From Bacteroides sp. (lineage in GTDB: Bacteria; Bacteroidota; Bacteroidia; Bacteroidales; Bacteroidaceae): a stretch of 12,581 bases of DNA. Made by a program: the position numbers and the translations under genes. Location: the NCBI GenBank assembly GCA_019414665.1, contig DXLO01000048.1, positions 1-12,581 of the forward strand, given 5' to 3'. Under the pieces are notes generated by a model. That model did no database searches. It worked only from the letters and a program-made list of their open reading frames with translations, and was not told the DNA's origin. Positions 1 to 6,251 of this stretch are shown one piece after another (position 1 is the first letter of the stretch; the number at the start of each line of letters is the position of its first letter).

Positions 1-21
1 ATTTTCTTACGGATATTTTTA

Positions 22-50
22 TTTTATCGGCTGAAAAACAGCCGATAAAA
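22..50. repeat. Perfect 12-bp inverted repeat (hairpin)
   Basis: TTTTATCGGCTG (22-33) is separated by AAAAA from its exact complement CAGCCGATAAAA (39-50). This could be the terminator of a gene left of the window, but neither strand has a clear T-run after the stem, so terminator function is uncertain. Confidence 0.6.
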
Positions 51-140
51 TTGTCATGGCGGAAAATAGAATGCTTACTTATAATTTTTTTCTATATCCC
101 TTTGTATAAGGACTGATAGCCTGCTACAAGAAAAATCTGA

Positions 141-172
141 CACGCTTTGTGTAGCGCGTTACATAAAGTGCG
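141..172. repeat. 13-bp imperfect inverted repeat
   Basis: The left arm CACGCTTTGTGTA (141-153) and right arm TACATAAAGTGCG (160-172) flank the six-base loop GCGCGT. Ten pairs are Watson-Crick, two are G-T wobbles and one is an A-C mismatch. The role is unknown. Tolerance of G-T pairs would suit a structure that forms in single-stranded DNA or RNA better than a protein operator. Confidence 0.5.
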
Positions 173-204
173 TCAAGTTATTTTTCAAAGGGTACACGAA
201 CAGA

Positions 205-252
205 CTTGAAATTGCGGAATGATATAACTATATCACTATTCACAGTTTCAAG
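205..252. repeat. Nested, nearly concentric inverted repeats
   Basis: The outer arms CTTGAAATTG (205-214) and CAGTTTCAAG (243-252) pair at nine of ten positions with one T-G wobble. They enclose the palindrome GATATA-AC-TATATC (221-234), and the two centres lie within 1 bp of each other. The arrangement suggests an extruded or single-strand structure, or a binding site, upstream of ssb. There is no direct functional evidence. Confidence 0.45.
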
Positions 253-364
253 GTAGTCTTTGGATCTTAGTCCTGCATGTCCGTTCTCCTGTTTTATTAT
301 TCCCTGCTTTAGCGTTTTCTATTCCTTTTTTATATACTTCTATTTATCGCTTTTCTGCTGCCGT

Positions 365-577
365 GCAACCTGCCGTGGATTGAATTTTTCCGCAAAGGTA
401 ATCGCCAGTCCCAGTCATGTCAATGCCGGCATTCAGCCGCAAGTGAAGCGCAAAAATCTTCCTCTCCGCTGGTGAGCGTATTTTTCCTCTTCAGCCTTGC
501 CAGATTGTTCCTGCCGCCTTTGGATGCAGAAAAAATCATCCCGGAGGTCGCAAACAGGCCAAACAGAGGGAAATAAA
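365..577 (+). promoter_or_regulatory. Leader element copy A (diverged), upstream of ssb
   Basis: This copy shares ordered conserved blocks with leaders B (3989-4213) and C (6252-6473): CCTGCC at 369-374, TTTTTCC followed by CGCAAAGGT at 391-399, GAAGCGCA near 445-452, TCTTCCTCTCCGCTGGTGAG before TATTTTTCC at 479-487, and AACAGAGGGAAATAAA at 562-577. The blocks keep their order while the sequence between them has changed, which fits a shared regulatory or structural element. TATTTTTC (479-486) resembles the Bacteroides -7 element except for its last base. ssb starts about 60 nt after the final block. Confidence 0.6.
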
Positions 578-636
578 GAATATTTATAAACTAAGGTAAC
601 GGTAGGATTAACCACCTGCCACAAAAAGAATTTATT

Positions 637-1050
637 ATGTTATACGTTCACACAATTGGTCGCATTGGCAAGGATTGCCAGGTTATTACTGGAGCACACG
701 GTTCATTCATTGCATTTGATATTGCGGTAGATGACTATTCACATGGAAACAGCATCACTACTTGGGTAAGGGTACGGAGTAAGAAAGAGAACCATATTCG
801 ACTATCCGAATATCTTACCAAAGGACGGTTACTGCTCATTGAAGGGACACTTTCGGCTTCACTGTGGAAGGATAAGGATGAAAACTGTCAGATTCAACTA
901 TCCATTACGGCAGACGCATTGGAGTTCATCAATACCGGAAAGCGTGAGGGTACAACTTCAGAAGCAGAGAGTCCGACGGATGCCGCAAGCAATGCACCTG
1001 TACCACCGGTAGCTATGCCGCAAGAGGACAAGGAAGACTTGCCGTTCTGA
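637..1050 (+). CDS. ssb: Single-stranded DNA-binding protein
   Basis: This is a 137-residue SSB. Residues 1-105 form the OB-fold, with the typical opening MLYVHTIGRIGKD, the strand TTWVRVRSKKE and the GRLLLIEGTLSAS segment. A low-complexity linker rich in Pro, Ala, Thr and Ser (about 106-128) leads to the acidic tip DKEDLPF, the SSB C-terminal peptide that recruits replication and repair partners. Mobile elements often carry their own SSB to coat incoming transferred strand and to limit SOS induction. No other gene shares its transcript: leader A lies upstream and the partition array downstream. Its position behind a leader shared with the ParB-like gene suggests early expression after transfer, which is inference. 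Family assignment is secure. Confidence 0.93.
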   Translation: MLYVHTIGRIGKDCQVITGAHGSFIAFDIAVDDYSHGNSITTWVRVRSKKENHIRLSEYLTKGRLLLIEGTLSASLWKDKDENCQIQLSITADALEFINTGKREGTTSEAESPTDAASNAPVPPVAMPQEDKEDLPF

Positions 1051-1081
1051 TGATGTGCATATAGTATTGAACAACAACAAA

Positions 1082-1257
1082 TACTAAATGTAGTATTTAC
1101 TAATTATAGTAAAGTAGGAAGTTAGTAAGTTAGCTATTACTGAAAGTAGTACTTACTACATTTAGTTTATTAGTATTTTAGTATAGTAGTAAATACTAAA
1201 ATACTTTTTTTAGTAAAATAGTATATACTAATTATAGTATTTACTAAGAATAGTATT
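1082..1257. repeat. Array of 22 contiguous 8-bp TAGTA/TACTA boxes (candidate centromere and operator)
   Basis: Reading in steps of 8 from 1082, every unit is either nTAGTAnn or its reverse-facing form TACTAnnn, with no gap for 176 bp. Examples are 1082 TACTAAAT, 1090 GTAGTATT, 1098 TACTAATT, 1106 ATAGTAAA, and at the end 1234 ATAGTATT, 1242 TACTAAGA, 1250 ATAGTATT. Seventeen of 22 cores are perfect; the units at 1114, 1130, 1138, 1162 and 1202 carry one or two changes. Fourteen units face forward and eight face back. RHH dimers are known to tile 8-bp (MetJ) or 7-bp (omega of pSM19035) boxes side by side, and an RHH gene lies just downstream of parA. The array ends on the parA -7 element, so it probably acts both as partition site and as operator. 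An additional role as an AT-rich origin cannot be excluded. Confidence 0.88.
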
Positions 1258-1264
1258 ATCTTTG
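1257..1264 (+). promoter_or_regulatory. Bacteroides-type -7 promoter element of parA
   Basis: TATCTTTG matches the Bacteroides -7 consensus TAnnTTTG exactly and lies 24 bases upstream of the parA ATG. The expected -33 region falls inside the last octads of the array, and I see no clear TTTG there. Occupancy of the array would therefore cover the promoter, which suggests autoregulation of the parA-RHH operon. Confidence 0.7.
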
Positions 1265-1288
1265 TATCGCATATAAAGACATCAAATT

Positions 1289-2044
1289 ATGACAAAAATT
1301 ATAGCTGTTTTGAATCATAAGGGTGGGGTTGGCAAGACAACTACCACCATCAATCTTGCCGCTGCTTTGCGACAGAAGAAAAAGCGTGTACTGGCTATCG
1401 ACATGGACGGGCAGGCAAATCTTACAGAATCGTGTGGTCTCTCCATTGAGGAAGAACAAACGGTGTATGGGGCAATGAGAGGTGAATATCCCTTACCGGT
1501 TATCGAACTGGAGAACGGACTTGCTGTTGTGCCGTCCTGTCTCGACCTGTCGGCGGCAGAATCCGAACTGATAAACGAGCCGGGACGTGAGTTGATACTG
1601 AAAGGCCTGATTGCGAAATTGCTTGACAGTCGGAAGTTTGACTACATCCTGATTGACTGTCCACCTTCACTGGGCTTGCTGACACTCAATGCCCTTACCA
1701 CAGCGGACCTTCTGATTATTCCGGTGCAGGCACAATTCCTCGCCATGCGCGGAATGGCGAAGATTACAAGCGTAATTGAGATTGTCAAGGAACGCCTGAA
1801 CCCGAACCTGAGTATTGGTGGCATTGTTATTACCCAGTTTGACAAGCGCAAGACACTCAACAAGAGCGTAGCTGAAATTATCAATGACTCTTTCTGTGAC
1901 AAAGTGTTCAAAACGATTGTACGGGACAATGTGGCACTGGCCGAAGCTCCTATAAAGGGAAAGAACGTCTTTGAGTACAATAAGAACTGCAATGGAGCCA
2001 AAGATTATATGGCTTTAGCACAAGAGGTTTTGAAATTAAAATAA
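1289..2044 (+). CDS. parA: ParA-type partition ATPase
   Basis: This 251-residue protein is a deviant-Walker (MinD/ParA/Soj) ATPase. The deviant Walker A motif KGGVGKTT occupies residues 11-18, including the signature lysine K11. Walker A' is VLAIDMDGQANL (about 34-45) and Walker B is YILIDCPPSLGLLTLNAL around residues 119-136 with D123. The length fits the small ParA class (Ib-like or Soj-like), which lacks the N-terminal DNA-binding domain, so an autorepressor must be supplied by another protein. ParA binds nucleoid DNA nonspecifically and moves plasmid copies through cycles of ATP hydrolysis stimulated by the centromere-binding protein. The RHH gene starts 6 bp after the stop codon, and the octad array lies immediately upstream. 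Family assignment is secure. Confidence 0.95.
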   Translation: MTKIIAVLNHKGGVGKTTTTINLAAALRQKKKRVLAIDMDGQANLTESCGLSIEEEQTVYGAMRGEYPLPVIELENGLAVVPSCLDLSAAESELINEPGRELILKGLIAKLLDSRKFDYILIDCPPSLGLLTLNALTTADLLIIPVQAQFLAMRGMAKITSVIEIVKERLNPNLSIGGIVITQFDKRKTLNKSVAEIINDSFCDKVFKTIVRDNVALAEAPIKGKNVFEYNKNCNGAKDYMALAQEVLKLK

Positions 2045-2050
2045 GACAAT

Positions 2051-2305
2051 ATGGGCAAGAGTGATTTATTGAAAGACAGTATGAAAAGCGGACTGGACGG
2101 ATTGCTGTCATCCACGAAGAAATCTCCGCAAAAGAAGGAAGCCACACCACTTAAAACTGAAAAAGAGCCTGCGGTACATTGCAATTTCGTTATCGACAAG
2201 AGTGTTCATACGCGTATGAAATTCCTTGCTATTGAGAAGAATATGTCATTGAGAGACATTGTAAATGAGGCGATGAAGGAGTATTTGGAAAAAAACGGTA
2301 AGTGA
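2051..2305 (+). CDS. Small ribbon-helix-helix centromere-binding protein (ParB functional analogue)
   Basis: This 84-residue protein has a flexible Lys/Ser-rich N-terminus (1-40). The C-terminal half reads as an RHH fold: strand HCNFVIDKSVH at about 43-53, helix TRMKFLAIEKN at 54-64, the turn MSLRD, and helix IVNEAMKEYLEKN. Small RHH proteins encoded just after a small ParA are the adaptors of type Ib partition systems (ParG, omega). They bind tandem boxes upstream of the operon and stimulate ParA through a mobile, basic N-terminus, and both features are present here. The likely target is the 22-octad array at 1082-1257. It is co-transcribed with parA, with a 6-bp gap. It has no similarity to classical ParB. 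The fold call is mine from sequence pattern and not from a profile search. Confidence 0.82.
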   Translation: MGKSDLLKDSMKSGLDGLLSSTKKSPQKKEATPLKTEKEPAVHCNFVIDKSVHTRMKFLAIEKNMSLRDIVNEAMKEYLEKNGK

Positions 2306-2364
2306 GGGTATGTTCCTCGCTTCCCGTTCTTTTAAATCTGTGACTTCTGTTAGTACGTTATGCC

Positions 2365-2384
2365 GATATGTATTGCTACATATC
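2365..2384 (-). terminator. 8-bp hairpin over the stop codon of the ATPase gene
   Basis: GATATGTA (2365-2372), loop TTGC, then TACATATC (2377-2384) form a perfect hairpin that contains the minus-strand TAG stop. It lies between two converging genes and may terminate or stabilise transcripts. There is no flanking T-run, so intrinsic terminator function is weakly supported. Confidence 0.35.
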
Positions 2385-3695
2385 AGTCATTGACAACCCT
2401 TTGTATGACAGGGAATAACCTTTGAACTCTCCCGTTGCACGCATGAAAGCGGCTGCTTTCGCTTCCAGTTTTTCCATGTCGATATTTTCGGCCTTGCGTT
2501 TGACTTCGAAAAATGTCGCCGTATCGTCCAGTTCGTTTTCAGCTACTATGTCTATTTCGTTCTCACCCTTGCGGTCCCACCAGCCTCCGATACGCGTATA
2601 GACTTGCCGTTCTATCAGTACACGCTTAAAGTAACGTTCAAGCATCAGACCGCTGAAAGTTTCATAATCCCGACCTATAATCATCTTCACACTTCCATAG
2701 TTCTCTATCTCCAGCATATAGCTGTACTTGTAGATGAAGCGGAACCAGAACGTGAAAAAATTATCCTCGATGACATACCGGACATTCTTGGCGGAACTCT
2801 TCTCGAACAGCGGTTGCTTCTTCGATATGATTTCGTATTCTTTTTCCAGCTTGGTAAGATAACCGCCGATTTCCTTGCCTACCACGTTTTCAATTTCCGA
2901 ACGGGATGTTTTTCCTCGTGCAATGGCCGATAGTATGGAGAAATAGATTCCGTAATCCTTGCCGAACTCTTCGATAAGAATCGCTTTACCCTCGCCCAAA
3001 AATATGGAGTCGGCCTTTATAATCTGGTCGAGCATAGTCGTTTTGGTTGTTGCTCCTGCATCCACGAGTAGTTGTACATACTTCGCCACACCGCCCGTGA
3101 AAGCGTACAATGCCAGCAGATCTTCCGCCGTGTAGCCGGGGTTGTATTCCGAAAGAATATCTTTCAGAACAGTTGGGGTAAACGGACGCACAGTCATAAA
3201 GCGCGACTGCCGGTTATACAACGGCTCTTTCTTATCTTTGAATATCTTTGTCATCATGGAATAAATCGAACCACAGACAATCAGGTTAATACGGGACTTC
3301 GGGCTGTATAGATCCCAGATGCGCTGCATATCGCTGAACACCGATTTGTTCACACGGAAAAACTCCTGGAACTCGTCGATAAAGAGTGTGATGGGACGTT
3401 CTGCCGAAAGTTTCATCAGGTACTCGAACACATCGGTGAAGTGTTCGGCCCGCCCCATGGTTGGGACTCCCAACTTGTTCTCTATTTCAAGCCGGTAATC
3501 CTCACACAAATCGCCTTCGGCTTTCCGGGCAACAAAGAAATAGAGAATCGGTTCGTCCTCGTATGCCTTCCACACGAGTGATGTCTTACCGATACGGCGA
3601 CGTCCCGTTACCACTGTAAACTGAGCATTGTTTTTGGCCATTTCGCGAATCTTGCGAAGAGAGGCTATTTCTTCTGTCCTGTCAAAAAATCTCAT
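2376..3695 (-). CDS. ATP-binding protein with C-terminal DUF234 (PD-(D/E)XK-like) nuclease domain
   Basis: I prefer the start at 3695, giving 439 residues beginning MRFFDRTEEIASL, which is how this family usually begins. The reading frame stays open to an ATG at 3773, but that codon lies upstream of the -7 element at 3760-3767, and AAGGATAAGG sits just before the 3695 ATG. Numbering from 3695, Walker A is GRRRIGKT (31-38), Walker B is LFIDEFQ (104-110, D107/E108) and LIVCGS (138-143) resembles the sensor strand. The C-terminus carries ENEIDIV (378-384) and FFEVKRK (395-401), the E-x-D...E-x-K pattern of PD-(D/E)XK-like folds found in DUF234. Such archaeal-type ATPase/DUF234 proteins are widespread in gut Bacteroidales and their function is not established. 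It is transcribed opposite to its neighbours from its own promoter, like an inserted accessory gene. A defence or maintenance role is possible but unproven. Confidence 0.85.
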   Translation of the reverse strand: MRFFDRTEEIASLRKIREMAKNNAQFTVVTGRRRIGKTSLVWKAYEDEPILYFFVARKAEGDLCEDYRLEIENKLGVPTMGRAEHFTDVFEYLMKLSAERPITLFIDEFQEFFRVNKSVFSDMQRIWDLYSPKSRINLIVCGSIYSMMTKIFKDKKEPLYNRQSRFMTVRPFTPTVLKDILSEYNPGYTAEDLLALYAFTGGVAKYVQLLVDAGATTKTTMLDQIIKADSIFLGEGKAILIEEFGKDYGIYFSILSAIARGKTSRSEIENVVGKEIGGYLTKLEKEYEIISKKQPLFEKSSAKNVRYVIEDNFFTFWFRFIYKYSYMLEIENYGSVKMIIGRDYETFSGLMLERYFKRVLIERQVYTRIGGWWDRKGENEIDIVAENELDDTATFFEVKRKAENIDMEKLEAKAAAFMRATGEFKGYSLSYKGLSMTDM

Positions 3696-3723
3696 ATCCT
3701 TATCCTTTTTTATTGCCATTTCC

Positions 3724-3752
3724 GAAACGGCTGTTTCCGAAACGGCTGTTTC
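3724..3752. promoter_or_regulatory. Tandem palindromes, probable operator of the ATPase gene
   Basis: GAAAC-GGCT-GTTTC occurs twice, at 3724-3737 and 3739-3752, with a 15-bp period. Both lie between the -7 element (3760-3767) and the preferred ATPase start at 3695. A pair of identical palindromes just after the predicted transcription start suits either a repressor site or two mRNA hairpins. In the longer reading frame they would encode a repeated ETAVS stretch, which looks like read-through of non-coding DNA. Confidence 0.55.
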
Positions 3753-3759
3753 GTTACTG

Positions 3760-3767
3760 CAAAAATA
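3760..3767 (-). promoter_or_regulatory. Bacteroides-type -7 promoter element of the ATPase gene
   Basis: On the minus strand these bases read TATTTTTG, an exact TAnnTTTG match. A TTG that could serve as -33 lies at 3791-3793, but the spacing (23) is a little long. The element places the transcript start near 3753 and gives a leader of about 60 nt before the ATG at 3695. Confidence 0.55.
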
Positions 3768-3773
3768 ATGCAA

Positions 3774-3988
3774 ATTTCTGGTAAAACAGGCAATTGATAC
3801 AGATTTATTTAGCGAAATGGCTCAAAGGATTTTTATCTGGTAAGTTCCATTCCTGTTTTACACTGTCTGGTCTTACGTCCTTCCGCTTGTCCCGTTGTAT
3901 CGTTAATCATCCCTTTATAGTTCCATCCGTTTTACCATCCGCCTTTCAGCGTATTCTTCCTTTTCTATATTCTTTTAATGCCACTCAT
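3774..3988. other. Gene-free, pyrimidine-rich tract before leader B
   Basis: No believable gene is present. From about 3841 to 3988 the + strand is dominated by C and T. Weak resemblance to the tract before leader C is visible (ATCCCTTTATAGTTCCATCC here, ATCCCATTTATAGCTACCTC near 6155), so the duplicated unit may extend further upstream than the well-conserved 222 bp. Confidence 0.45.
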
Positions 3989-4213
3989 CCGGTCCATTCC
4001 TGCCATCACCGGTTGGTTTTCCAGACGCAAAGGTGGACTGCCGCGCTTGATTCCGTCGCTTTGAAGTGCATCTCCTATAAAATTCTTCCTTTCTGCGAAA
4101 GAGTAATTTTCCGGAAAAAGCGTCGGAAATCGCTTATTCGTCAGTCCTTGTAAAGCATCTGTAAATCCCAAGCGGTTCAGGCAGAAAAGAGAACCGAACA
4201 AAGGGAAAATAAA
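3989..4213 (+). promoter_or_regulatory. Leader element copy B, upstream of the ParB-like gene
   Basis: By eye it is about 90% identical to leader C (6252-6473) over some 220 bp and is related in blocks to leader A. Shared features are a CCGGT...ACCGG inverted repeat (3989-4012), GGTTTTCCAGACGCAAAGGT, CGCTTTGAAGTGCA, TTCTTCCTTTCTG, a -7-like TAATTTTC (4104-4111), a hairpin TTTCCG/CGGAAA (4108-4113 with 4124-4129) and a final AACAAAGGGAAAATAAA at 4197-4213. The ParB-like ATG follows about 30 nt later. Conservation of non-coding sequence upstream of unrelated genes points to a shared control element, either a promoter, an mRNA leader or a single-strand promoter. Confidence 0.75.
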
Positions 4214-4243
4214 AAATTAAATATTAAAACCAATTAAATTTTT

Positions 4244-5989
4244 ATGATTATGGAAGCAACAGCAATTCAATCAGTAGAGAAAAACATCACAATGGTAGCA
4301 TTGGCAAACGTGCAGCCGAGCAATTACAACCCACGTAAGAATTTTGACGAAGCGAGCCTTGCAGAACTTTCCGAGAGTATTCGTCAGCAGGGTGTGTTAC
4401 AGCCTATTGGAGTACGCCCAATAGAAGACAACCGCTTTGAGATTGTTTTTGGAGAACGCCGATATCGTGCCTCCCTCATGGCAGGATTGGAAGACATTCC
4501 GGCTGTCGTTATGGAAATTTCAGACGAAGTTGCCGAAGAAATGGCGGTAACTGAAAACCTCCAGCGCAAGGATGTTACCCCGATAGAGGAAGCAAATGCC
4601 TACCAAAAGCTCATTGATAGTGGTCGCCACGATGTGCAGTCTTTGGCGGTGCAGTTCGGTAAAAACGAAAGCTATATCCGCACACGCCTTAAATTCGTTT
4701 CCTTAATGCCCGAAATCGCACAGCTTTTGGAACAGGACGAAATCACAATCAGCGTAGCGAGCGAAATTTGCCGTTATGGGGAAGATATTCAGAAAGAGGT
4801 GTACAACAAGCATCTTAAAGAGGGGGTGCAGTACAATAGTTGGCGAGGAATGAAAGCCTCTGATGTTGCACGGAACATCGAACGGCAATATACCACCGAC
4901 TTGGAGCGATACGCATTTGACAAGACCCTCTGTCTGTCGTGTCCTCACAATACAAATAATATGATGTTATTTTGCGAGGGTGGTTGCGGAAATTGCGCCA
5001 ATCGTACTTGCCTTGCTGAAATGAATGCAGCATATCTCACGGAGAAAGCCGTGCGCCTTATGGAAGAACGCCCTGAGGTATCCCTCTGCTATGAAAGTTT
5101 CAACAGCAATGAAGCCGTAGTAGAACGTCTTACCGCCATGGGTTACGAAGTGGAAAGCCTTAACTATTATGCAAAGGCATATCCCGAACAGCCCGAAGCA
5201 CCCCGAAAAGATGAGTACGACACCACCGAAGAATACGAACAGGCACAGAGCGAGTTCGAACAGGATTTGAACGATTACACGGAAGAATGCGAAGAAATCC
5301 GTACCCGAAGTGAAGCAGGTGAAATCATCCTTTATTTCCGTATTGAGAGCAAGGACATCGTACTCTGTTATGTTCCGAAAGTTACCTGTACTACCAATGA
5401 CACAAAACAGGAGCAGACGCTTTCACCGGTAGAGAAGTTGGAAAAGCAAGACAAACGCAACAAGGAAATTGCCCTTGAAAAGACTGTAGAGGACACAAAA
5501 AAACAGATTTTGGAGGTTGATATGTCCGATTGCAAGTTTGGGCAAGACGAGGACAAGATGATTTATTTCTTCTTGCTATCATCCCTCCGCAAAGAGCATT
5601 TCGAAGCGGTAGGTATCGAGGAAAAAAAGCCTTATTCCTACCTTACAGATGAAGAAAAGATAAACATCATTGCCAACCTCACGAGCAAGCAGAAAGCGAT
5701 TATTCGCAGGGATTTTCTAATTGCTAATTTCAAGAACGCATACGGCAACAATGCCATTGCATCCCTCTTGCTTGACTTCGCACAAAAACATATGCCCGAC
5801 CTGTTGGCAGACATCAAGAACGGACATAATGAAGTGTATGAGAAGCGTCACCAACGTATCGAAGAGAAAAAAGCCGTTCTTTTGGTGCAGGAACAAGCAA
5901 AGCAGGAAGCGGAGCAATCTGACAAACAGCAATCCGAAGTAGGGATGCAGACCGAAGAACAGCCACAAGAGGAAGATATTGCAGCTTAA
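4244..5989 (+). CDS. Large orphan ParB/RepB/Spo0J-like protein
   Basis: The protein has 581 residues, about twice the length of a typical ParB. Residues 14-105 form the ParB N-terminal (CTP-binding type) domain, with PSNYNPRKNF, IRQQGVLQPIGVRP, FGERRYRAS (69-77) and TENLQRKDVTPIEEANAY (103-120). Residues about 129-175 contain the helix-turn-helix (VQSLAVQFGKNESYIRTRLK). A cysteine cluster follows: C230, C233, C244, C248, C251 and C256, which could bind zinc. The rest is charged, ending in a Gln/Glu-rich tail. No parA adjoins it, and the only parA in the window has its own RHH partner. ParB-like proteins of this kind recur in leading regions of conjugative plasmids and in Bacteroides elements and are not necessarily segregation proteins. 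The start is either the first ATG or the ATG at 4250, two codons later. It lies behind leader B and is followed by a hairpin at 6005-6042. Confidence 0.88.
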   Translation: MIMEATAIQSVEKNITMVALANVQPSNYNPRKNFDEASLAELSESIRQQGVLQPIGVRPIEDNRFEIVFGERRYRASLMAGLEDIPAVVMEISDEVAEEMAVTENLQRKDVTPIEEANAYQKLIDSGRHDVQSLAVQFGKNESYIRTRLKFVSLMPEIAQLLEQDEITISVASEICRYGEDIQKEVYNKHLKEGVQYNSWRGMKASDVARNIERQYTTDLERYAFDKTLCLSCPHNTNNMMLFCEGGCGNCANRTCLAEMNAAYLTEKAVRLMEERPEVSLCYESFNSNEAVVERLTAMGYEVESLNYYAKAYPEQPEAPRKDEYDTTEEYEQAQSEFEQDLNDYTEECEEIRTRSEAGEIILYFRIESKDIVLCYVPKVTCTTNDTKQEQTLSPVEKLEKQDKRNKEIALEKTVEDTKKQILEVDMSDCKFGQDEDKMIYFFLLSSLRKEHFEAVGIEEKKPYSYLTDEEKINIIANLTSKQKAIIRRDFLIANFKNAYGNNAIASLLLDFAQKHMPDLLADIKNGHNEVYEKRHQRIEEKKAVLLVQEQAKQEAEQSDKQQSEVGMQTEEQPQEEDIAA

Positions 5990-6004
5990 CCATAATCAGT
6001 AACC

Positions 6005-6042
6005 AACGAATAGAGGGTAGAGTAATCTGTCCTCTATTCGTT
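6005..6042 (+). terminator. 12-bp perfect hairpin after the ParB-like gene
   Basis: AACGAATAGAGG (6005-6016) and CCTCTATTCGTT (6031-6042) pair perfectly around a 14-base loop, 15 bp after the stop codon. The downstream sequence is only moderately T-rich (CCTAATTTGTAATT), so it is a plausible but not textbook terminator. It isolates the ParB-like transcript from the next leader. Confidence 0.6.
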
Positions 6043-6251
6043 CCTAATTTGTAATTAGATTAAGGTGAAGATGTTCACGGACAACTGCTCCAAACCGTTG
6101 TCGGGCGGCGTGTCTGCCGGGCAAACCCGCCATCCGCGCGATTATGCCTTTTCTATCCCATTTATAGCTACCTCCCGATACCCCGCCGCCACCCGTCTCC
6201 ATTTATACCTATCAGTTTCCTCCTTTTTATCTTTTCCATCTTATTCCTTCT
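6043..6251. other. Gene-free, strongly pyrimidine-biased tract before leader C
   Basis: There is no supportable gene; an open frame at 6065-6313 runs into the leader and has no recognisable content. From about 6146 to 6270 the + strand is roughly three-quarters pyrimidine with very few G. The same bias precedes leaders A and B. Confidence 0.5.

Larger units (their letters stand above)
51..364. other. Gene-free stretch with further inverted repeats and a pyrimidine-rich tract
   Basis: I see no convincing coding region here. The stretch holds two imperfect inverted repeats (141-172 and 205-252, listed separately). From about 283 to 364 the + strand is pyrimidine-rich and poor in G, as is also seen upstream of the other two leader copies. 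No exact TAnnTTTG element was found; the nearest match, at about 254-262, has three spacer bases instead of two. Confidence 0.5.

Noticed and set aside
260..475. Open frame of 71 codons upstream of ssb
   Set aside because: It lies over the pyrimidine-rich tract and leader A, has low-complexity Phe/Ser/Cys-rich content, and is not kept in the other leader copies.
1082..1257. Tandem short repeats read as a CRISPR array
   Set aside because: The unit is 8 bp with no spacers and occurs in both orientations; there are no cas genes. It fits protein-binding boxes.
3721..3773. Repeated ETAVSETAVS peptide as a functional N-terminal extension of the ATPase
   Set aside because: The repeat arises from tandem DNA palindromes downstream of a -7 element, so it is more likely regulatory DNA than protein.
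3794..4153. Open frame of 119 codons before the ParB-like gene
   Set aside because: It coincides with leader B. The equivalent frame is not maintained in leader C because of indels, so the conservation is of DNA and not of protein.
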